This document shows, one piece after another, positions 6,864-10,348 of a stretch of DNA of 10,348 nucleotides. The number at the start of each line of letters is the position of its first letter. The stretch's first letter is position 1. The translations under genes were made by a program, and so were the position numbers. Source of the stretch: Clostridioides sp. (GTDB lineage Bacteria > Bacillota > Clostridia > Peptostreptococcales > Peptostreptococcaceae); assembly GCA_031272305.1 (NCBI GenBank), contig JAISUA010000074.1:1-10348 (forward strand), read 5' to 3'. Below the pieces are notes generated by a model that made no database searches, was not told where the DNA came from, and saw only the letters and a program-made list of their open reading frames with translations.

Positions 6864-6964
6864 TTTTCTTCTCTCATCTCCATTTCTGTCCTATTATTTT
6901 TATTTAAACATAAACAATTTATAATTCTTAACTTTCTATAAAACATTTCACGATCTTTTACTTT

Positions 6965-7018
6965 TTAGATTATATTAAATGATTATATAACTTAGATTAT
7001 ATTAAATGATTATATAAC
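6965..7018 (-). repeat. Perfect 27-bp tandem repeat carrying -10-like boxes upstream of trmH
   Basis: Bases 6965-6991 and 6992-7018 are identical 27-bp units. Read on the minus strand each unit contains two TATAAT hexamers 7 bases apart, giving four in all, pointing toward trmH (start 6863). No good -35 with 16-18-base spacing is apparent, so a promoter function is a guess. The repeat begins directly at the T-run of the rplT terminator. Between 6964 and 6864 the leader is AT-rich and I see no further structure. Confidence 0.85.
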
Positions 7019-7116
7019 AAAAAAGTTGATGAAATTATCCTCAGATTCTTTTGATGTTTTCAGACTTCGTATGAAGCTAAACATAGATTGAATCTTTAAA
7101 ATAACATTCATCAACT
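7019..7116 (-). terminator. rplT operon terminator with an unusually large structured loop
   Basis: Minus strand AGTTGATGAA (7116-7107) pairs perfectly with TTCATCAACT (7033-7024) and is followed by six T (7024-7019), which is intrinsic-terminator layout. The 73 bases between the arms are not empty: AGATTC/GAATCT (7043-7048 with 7090-7095) forms an inner stem enclosing a small CTTC-GTAT-GAAG hairpin (7065-7076). It starts 27 bases after the rplT stop (7143) and should end the infC-rpmI-rplT transcript. Confidence 0.75.
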
Positions 7117-7142
7117 CTTATTTTCTATAATAATATAACAAA

Positions 7143-7490
7143 TTATTTTGTAACTGTTTGAACTAATTTTGTAAATCCTTCTGGATCTTGTATAGCAAGT
7201 TCAGATAACATTTTTCTATTGATTTCAACGTTTGCTACTTTAAGAGCATTCATAAGTTTTGAATAAGTAGTTCCATTCAATCTTGCAGCTGCATTGATTC
7301 TTTGTATCCAAAGTTTTCTGAAGTCTCTTTTCTTTAATTTTCTGCCTATGTAAGCATTGTTTAATGCTTTCATAACGAATGTATTAGCAGGTCTATATAA
7401 TTTGCTTCTAGATCCTTGGAATCCTTTAGCAAGTTTTAATATTTTCTTGTGTTTTTTACGAGCATTTAAAGCTTTTTTTACTCTTGCCAT
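7143..7490 (-). CDS. rplT: 50S ribosomal protein L20
   Basis: 115 residues, about the usual 117-119. It is strongly basic with the family opening MARVKKALNARKKHKKILKLAKGF, then RPANTFVMKALNNAYIGR, KLKKRDFRKLWIQRINAAAR and LNGTTYSKLMNALK. L20 binds 23S rRNA early in 50S assembly, with an extended N-terminal tail and a globular C-terminal domain. It is also the known autorepressor of its own operon in bacilli and in E. coli, which fits the leader found before infC. The ATG at 7490 has AGAGGT (7497-7502) six bases upstream. It follows rpmI by 28 bases. Confidence 0.99.
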   Translation of the reverse strand: MARVKKALNARKKHKKILKLAKGFQGSRSKLYRPANTFVMKALNNAYIGRKLKKRDFRKLWIQRINAAARLNGTTYSKLMNALKVANVEINRKMLSELAIQDPEGFTKLVQTVTK

Positions 7491-7518
7491 TTTGTGACCT
7501 CTCTTCCTTAATAATATT

Positions 7519-7713
7519 TTAGTATGGTAGCAATTGAGCTATTCTTTTTGCATCTCCTTCACTAACTAAAGCAGATTTTCTTAAATTCATTTTTGTTTTT
7601 GCTGATTTTTTAGTTAATATATGACTTTTGTAAGCTTTATATCTTTTTAATTTACCAGTTCCTGTCTTTTTAAGTCTTTTAGCTGCACCTCTATGAGTTT
7701 TCATCTTAGGCAT
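7519..7713 (-). CDS. rpmI: 50S ribosomal protein L35
   Basis: 64 residues, the typical L35 length, very basic: MPKMKTHRGAAKRLKKTGTGK, then the SHILTKKSAKTKMNLRKSALVS core and a C-terminal RIAQLLPY. It is a component of the large ribosomal subunit. The start is the ATG at 7713, seven bases after AGGAGG (7721-7726). A longer in-frame reading from 7731 would place this ribosome binding site inside the gene and lacks the conserved MPKMKTHR start. It lies between infC and rplT, the standard operon order. Confidence 0.99.
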   Translation of the reverse strand: MPKMKTHRGAAKRLKKTGTGKLKRYKAYKSHILTKKSAKTKMNLRKSALVSEGDAKRIAQLLPY

Positions 7714-8004
7714 AGTGTTTCCTCCTCTCAATAATATATAAAGATCTTATTATGAGAACTAGATTTTCGTTGAAAAACGAAAATTTATGTTCGAACCAAG
7801 TAGGAAACTTCGATAACGAAAATCGAAGATTTTCTATCTCAGTTTTTTCAAGACTTATCTCATTAGATTTTATTTAAGTAATGATAAGTCTTATTATGAT
7901 CTAATAAGTCTTTTTATTTTTAAACGAAATCTTTCAACTTCGAATAACAACACTTTCTCATTTATATTTTTACAATAGTTTTTGTATTTGACAATAAGAA
8001 AATA
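7714..8004 (-). promoter_or_regulatory. Structured infC-rpmI spacer with duplicated, mutually exclusive stem arms
   Basis: This 291-base gene-free stretch is long for infC-rpmI. In transcript order, AAGACTTAT occurs twice (7912-7904, 7892-7884) with one partner ATAAGTCTT (7858-7850). The second copy pairs over 10 bp plus a bulged 4 bp; the first over 9 bp plus TAGAT/ATCTA. Next, CTTCGAT/ATCGAAG (7828-7822 with 7814-7808) makes a hairpin whose 5' arm and loop overlap GATTTTCGTT (7824-7815), which could instead pair over 10 bp with AACGAAAATC (7771-7762). That last segment also makes a 9-bp hairpin with ATTTTCGTT (7784-7776) around a four-base loop. No T-run follows these stems on the minus strand and no clear promoter for rpmI is seen. 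The rpmI AGGAGG is at 7721-7726. A regulatory role is inferred. Confidence 0.5.
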
Positions 8005-8514
8005 TTATTTTTTTGGATCTATAATTACAACCATTGTATTACCCTCAAAATTTGGGGCTTTAACTGGTTCACCAAACTCTTTGACAATTTCTATAAATTT
8101 AAGCATAACTTCTTTACCAATATCTTTATGTCCTAATTCTCTTCCTCTAAATCTAAGTTCAACTTTTACTTTGTCGCCTTTTTGAAGGAATTTGATTGCA
8201 TTGTTAGCCTTTGTATTCAAGTCATTTGTTTCAATACCGGGTCTTAATCTAATTTCTTTGATGTTCACTATTTTTTGTTTTTTCTTAGCTTCTTTTTCTT
8301 TTCTTTGTTGTTCATATTTGTATTTTCCATAATCCAAAATCTTACAAACAGGTGGTTTTGCATTTGGAGAAATCAAAACTAAGTCTAAATGTTGCTCGTT
8401 TGCTTTCCTTTGAGCATCCTTTATAGAAACAATTCCTAGTTGCTCACCTTCTTTAGATAGAAGTCTTACTTCCTTATCTCTAATTTGTTCATTTATTGCT
8501 AAATCTTTTATAAT
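8005..8514 (-). CDS. infC: Translation initiation factor IF-3, ATT start
   Basis: 169 residues when started at ATT 8514, the normal IF3 length. The N-terminal domain reads LAINEQIRDKEVRLLSKEGE, then QLGIVS and a conserved ISPNAKPPVCKILDYGKYKYE; a lysine-rich linker follows (EKEAKKKQK), then the C-terminal domain (IKEIRLRPGIETNDLNTKA, KVKVELRFRGRE, VKAPNFEGNTMVVIIDPK). IF3 binds the 30S subunit, blocks premature 50S joining and checks the start codon. There is no in-frame ATG, GTG or TTG near the proper N-terminus; the first TTG (8376) would delete 46 conserved residues. GGAGG (8524-8528) lies nine bases before ATT 8514, so ATT is the best start. ATT is a known infC start in E. coli and fits IF3 autoregulation. 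It is the first gene of the rpmI-rplT operon, behind the L20-type leader. Confidence 0.97.
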   Translation of the reverse strand: MIKDLAINEQIRDKEVRLLSKEGEQLGIVSIKDAQRKANEQHLDLVLISPNAKPPVCKILDYGKYKYEQQRKEKEAKKKQKIVNIKEIRLRPGIETNDLNTKANNAIKFLQKGDKVKVELRFRGRELGHKDIGKEVMLKFIEIVKEFGEPVKAPNFEGNTMVVIIDPKK

Positions 8515-8543
8515 TTTAAGACACCTCCGTCAAATATATAAAT

Positions 8544-8573
8544 TAAAAAAAGCGAATGATAGAATCATCCGCT
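8544..8573 (-). terminator. Attenuator terminator of the L20-type leader
   Basis: Minus strand AGCGGATGAT (8573-8564) pairs with ATCATTCGCT (8560-8551) around a three-base loop, with one G-U pair, followed by seven consecutive T (8551-8545, the first belonging to the stem). It stands just before the infC ribosome binding site (8521-8528). Its 5' arm can alternatively pair with 8655-8661, so termination should be conditional. Confidence 0.92.
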
Positions 8574-8681
8574 ATATAAGTTCACATTAAAAACTCGACT
8601 AACAAGTTTGACTTATATTAACCTTACTAATAGATTGAACATTGTAAGGTGAGAAGCGGACTTCTTCTTTGTTTTCCTTCC
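8545..8681 (-). promoter_or_regulatory. L20-type ribosomal protein leader of infC-rpmI-rplT
   Basis: The leader carries the characteristic AAGTCCGCTTCTCACCTTAC (about 8663-8644). Base-pairing supports a switch. GTCCGCT (8661-8655) pairs with AGCGGAT (8573-8567), the 5' arm of the terminator; TATAAGT (8617-8611) pairs with ACTTATA (8581-8575), nested inside; and CCTTAC/GTAAGG (8649-8644 with 8627-8622) forms a separate hairpin between them. Together they make an antiterminator that excludes the terminator at 8551-8573. Known for this leader class in bacilli: L20 binding promotes premature termination when L20 is in excess. Assignment to the class is from recalled consensus plus the covarying layout seen here. 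Confidence 0.85.
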
Positions 8682-8687
8682 TTAAAT

Positions 8688-8716
8688 ACTATAACACATC
8701 ACAAATATTATTGCAA
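8688..8716 (-). promoter_or_regulatory. Sigma-A-type promoter of the infC-rpmI-rplT operon
   Basis: Minus strand: -35 TTGCAA (8711-8716), 17 bases, -10 TATAGT (8688-8693), giving a predicted start near 8681, immediately before the L20-type leader. Spacing is ideal and hexamers differ from consensus by one or two bases each. Confidence 0.85.
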
Positions 8717-8827
8717 GAAAAAATTTAAAAACATAATAAAATTTTTTTTTCTGGTAAAGATATTACAAGAGATAGTTACAATTTTATTATGAAATATGAT
8801 ATCAAATGATTTTTTCTGTAAAATTCC

Positions 8828-8907
8828 TACAATATATGATTATTTTTATTGTAAATTATCAGATTCAAGTTATTTCTTATATAAAATTGTTACAATATAT
8901 GATTATT
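8828..8907. repeat. 17-bp direct repeat in the infC / ftsH-like divergent spacer
   Basis: TACAATATATGATTATT occurs at 8828-8844 and again at 8891-8907, 63 bases apart, with flanking similarity (AAAATT before each, TTTTTA-like after). Related TTACAA words are at 8763-8768 and 8776-8781. The second copy ends seven bases before the AGAGGTG ribosome binding site of the downstream gene (8914-8920). I could not assign a promoter with good -35/-10 spacing to that gene. Operator or duplicated promoter region are both possible. Confidence 0.6.
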
Positions 8908-8926
8908 ATTTTTAGAGGTGTATAAG

Positions 8927-10348
8927 ATGAAAATATTTGGAAATTTATTCAAGAAAATTAACAAACCTTCTGTTGAGTTTGCACAAAATAGATTCGACTT
9001 TACTCAAAACAAATTTGAAAAAGATGAAAAAAAAGATGATGCTAGTGCTACTCATCCCAAAACTACTTTCGATGATGTTGCCGGTCTTGAAGAAGTAAAA
9101 GAAGAATTATTTGAGATTGTAGATTTTATGAAAAATCCTAAAAAATACAAAGTAATGGGTGCTAAAATTCCAAAAGGATTTTTATTTTATGGCCCTCCAG
9201 GAACTGGAAAAACACTACTTGCTTCTGCAGTAGCAGGAGAAACAAACTCTACTTTTTTCAATATTACAGGATCTGAATTTGTAGAAAAATACGTTGGTGT
9301 TGGAGCTAAAAGAGTTCGAACTCTCTTTGAAAAAGCTAGAAAAGAAGCTCCTAGTATTATTTTTATAGATGAAATAGACGCAATAGGAGCTAAAAGACAA
9401 CTTGAGACCAACAACGAAAAAGACCAAACACTTAATCAGCTTCTAGTGGAAATGGATGGTTTTAACAAGGATGAGAACATCTTGATAATAGGTGCAACAA
9501 ATAGACTTGATTTGCTTGATGATGCACTTATAAGACCTGGACGTTTTGATAGACATATCCAAATAGGATCTCCAAATTTCCATACAAGATATGAAATTTT
9601 GAAGGTGCATACAAAGGATAAACCTCTAGACGAAAGTGTCAATTTAAAATCAATAGCACAAAAAACTCATGGAGTAAATGGTGCTCACATCTCAAATATA
9701 GCAAATGAAGCAGCAATATTTGCAGTAAGAGAAAATAAAGAAAAAATCACAAGCAAACACTTTGATCAAGCAATCGAAAGAGTTCTAGCAGGAATCGAAT
9801 CCAAAACTTCAAGTTTAATTGAAAGAGAAAAGAAAATTGTTTCTTTTCACGAATCTGGTCATGCTCTTGTAAGCGATATACTTGGACTTTCGCCTATAGA
9901 AAAAATCTCAATCATTCCTAGAGGTCAAGCACTTGGATATGTAATGCAACTTCCAGATGAAGACAGATATATCTTCACAAAAGAAGAACTCTTAGGAAAA
10001 ATTAAAATCCTACTTGCTGGAAAGGGGGCAGAAGAAATAATTTTTGGACATCAATCTACAGGAGCTAGAGATGACCTGAAAAAAGTAACCAAAATCGCAA
10101 ACGATATGATCTGCGAATATGGCATGAGTGATTTAGGATTTATGGTAATAAATGAGAGAGAACAGAATTTTATGTATGAAAAAATAAATAAAGAAGCTAT
10201 GAAAATAGTCGACACTTGCTATCAAGCTACACTTGACCTTCTAAACGAAAATAGACACGACCTTGAAATTTTGGCTGATTACTTGTTCAATAATGAAACA
10301 ATGACTCATCAAGAACTAAAAGATTTGATCAGAAAAGCTGCTGCTAAT
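8927..10348 (+). CDS. FtsH-type AAA+ zinc metalloprotease lacking transmembrane segments (3' truncated)
   Basis: 474 residues are visible and the frame is still open at the window edge. The ATG at 8927 follows AGAGGTG (8914-8920) by six bases. The AAA+ domain starts unusually early (TTFDDVAGLEEVKEEL, 46-61): Walker A GPPGTGKT (89-96), an aromatic pore loop with Tyr in place of the usual Phe (KYVGVG, 121-126), Walker B IIFIDEIDA (144-152) and SRH with R203 and R206 (ALIRPGRFDR). The protease domain has the zinc motif HESGH (308-312), IIPRGQALGYV (329-339) and TGARDDL with the likely third ligand D383. Typical FtsH has two membrane helices and about 100 more residues before the AAA+ domain; here there are only 45 charged residues, opening MKIFGNLFKKINK. 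The usual GAD near sensor 2 is GAH (252-254). All catalytic residues are present, so an active unfoldase-protease is expected. It is probably a divergent paralogue of FtsH; targets are unknown. Confidence 0.95.
   Translation, partial: MKIFGNLFKKINKPSVEFAQNRFDFTQNKFEKDEKKDDASATHPKTTFDDVAGLEEVKEELFEIVDFMKNPKKYKVMGAKIPKGFLFYGPPGTGKTLLASAVAGETNSTFFNITGSEFVEKYVGVGAKRVRTLFEKARKEAPSIIFIDEIDAIGAKRQLETNNEKDQTLNQLLVEMDGFNKDENILIIGATNRLDLLDDALIRPGRFDRHIQIGSPNFHTRYEILKVHTKDKPLDESVNLKSIAQKTHGVNGAHISNIANEAAIFAVRENKEKITSKHFDQAIERVLAGIESKTSSLIEREKKIVSFHESGHALVSDILGLSPIEKISIIPRGQALGYVMQLPDEDRYIFTKEELLGKIKILLAGKGAEEIIFGHQSTGARDDLKKVTKIANDMICEYGMSDLGFMVINEREQNFMYEKINKEAMKIVDTCYQATLDLLNENRHDLEILADYLFNNETMTHQELKDLIRKAAAN

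Noticed and set aside
6861..6876. Possible five-codon leader peptide ATG AGA GAA GAA AAA TGA overlapping the trmH start
   Set aside because: Could be translationally coupled to trmH, but so short and purine-rich that chance is the simpler explanation.
6965..7018. CRISPR-like or attachment-site repeat
   Set aside because: Two directly abutting units without spacers, no cas gene or integrase nearby; it is a simple tandem duplication.
7850..7920. Plus-strand intrinsic terminator (AAGACTTAT ... ATAAGTCTT followed by T-rich sequence)
   Set aside because: It has the right shape on the plus strand, but no plus-strand gene precedes it; the arms are better explained as structure in the infC-rpmI transcript.
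7982..8185. Plus-strand open frame opposite infC
   Set aside because: Antisense shadow of the conserved IF3 C-terminal domain.
9187..9642. Minus-strand open frames opposite the FtsH-like gene
   Set aside because: They run through Walker A, Walker B and SRH of a convincing plus-strand AAA+ protease; no independent support.

Overview
This is an AT-rich, low-GC Gram-positive (Firmicutes) chromosomal segment, most likely from the Clostridia or Tissierellia. The evidence is a tRNA-Phe-type T-box leader before pheST, an L20-type leader before infC-rpmI-rplT, strong Shine-Dalgarno sites and the order infC-rpmI-rplT-trmH-pheS-pheT-zapA. No species can be named. I see no tRNA, rRNA, CRISPR array, insertion sequence or phage gene. 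Apart from the first 54 codons and the last gene, this is a conserved housekeeping region.

Layout, left to right. Positions 1-167 (+) are the 3' end of an unrecognised gene, followed by a strong hairpin terminator (218-264) shared with a long leftward gene train. Reading that train (all minus strand) in transcription order: a promoter at 8688-8716 drives an L20-type attenuator leader (8545-8681), infC (IF3, ATT start at 8514), a structured 291-nt spacer, rpmI (L35) and rplT (L20), ending in a hairpin terminator (7019-7116). A perfect 27-bp tandem repeat rich in -10-like hexamers (6965-7018) lies before trmH, a SpoU-family RNA methyltransferase with a 3 x 14-residue repeat between its domains. 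A half-size AbrB/AmoA-family membrane protein follows. A consensus-like promoter (5247-5275), a T-box leader (about 4836-5110), pheS, pheT and zapA complete the train. The zapA product carries a long, repeat-containing linker and a second coiled coil.

Divergent from infC, a plus-strand gene at 8927 runs off the right edge. It encodes an FtsH-type AAA+ zinc protease with no transmembrane segments, only a short N-terminus that could form an amphipathic helix.

Functionally the window is about translation: initiation (IF3), large-subunit assembly (L35, L20), RNA methylation (TrmH-like) and tRNA-Phe charging (PheST). Two RNA leaders sense the products of these genes (L20 protein and uncharged tRNA-Phe). 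ZapA adds cell division and the FtsH-like protein adds proteolysis. A recurring theme is short tandem duplication in non-essential positions: the zapA linker, the pheS-pheT spacer, the trmH linker and the pre-trmH spacer. I see no evidence for a wholly new multi-gene system. The best candidates for something undescribed are the soluble FtsH paralogue, the expanded TrmH linker, and the infC-rpmI spacer with mutually exclusive RNA stems.
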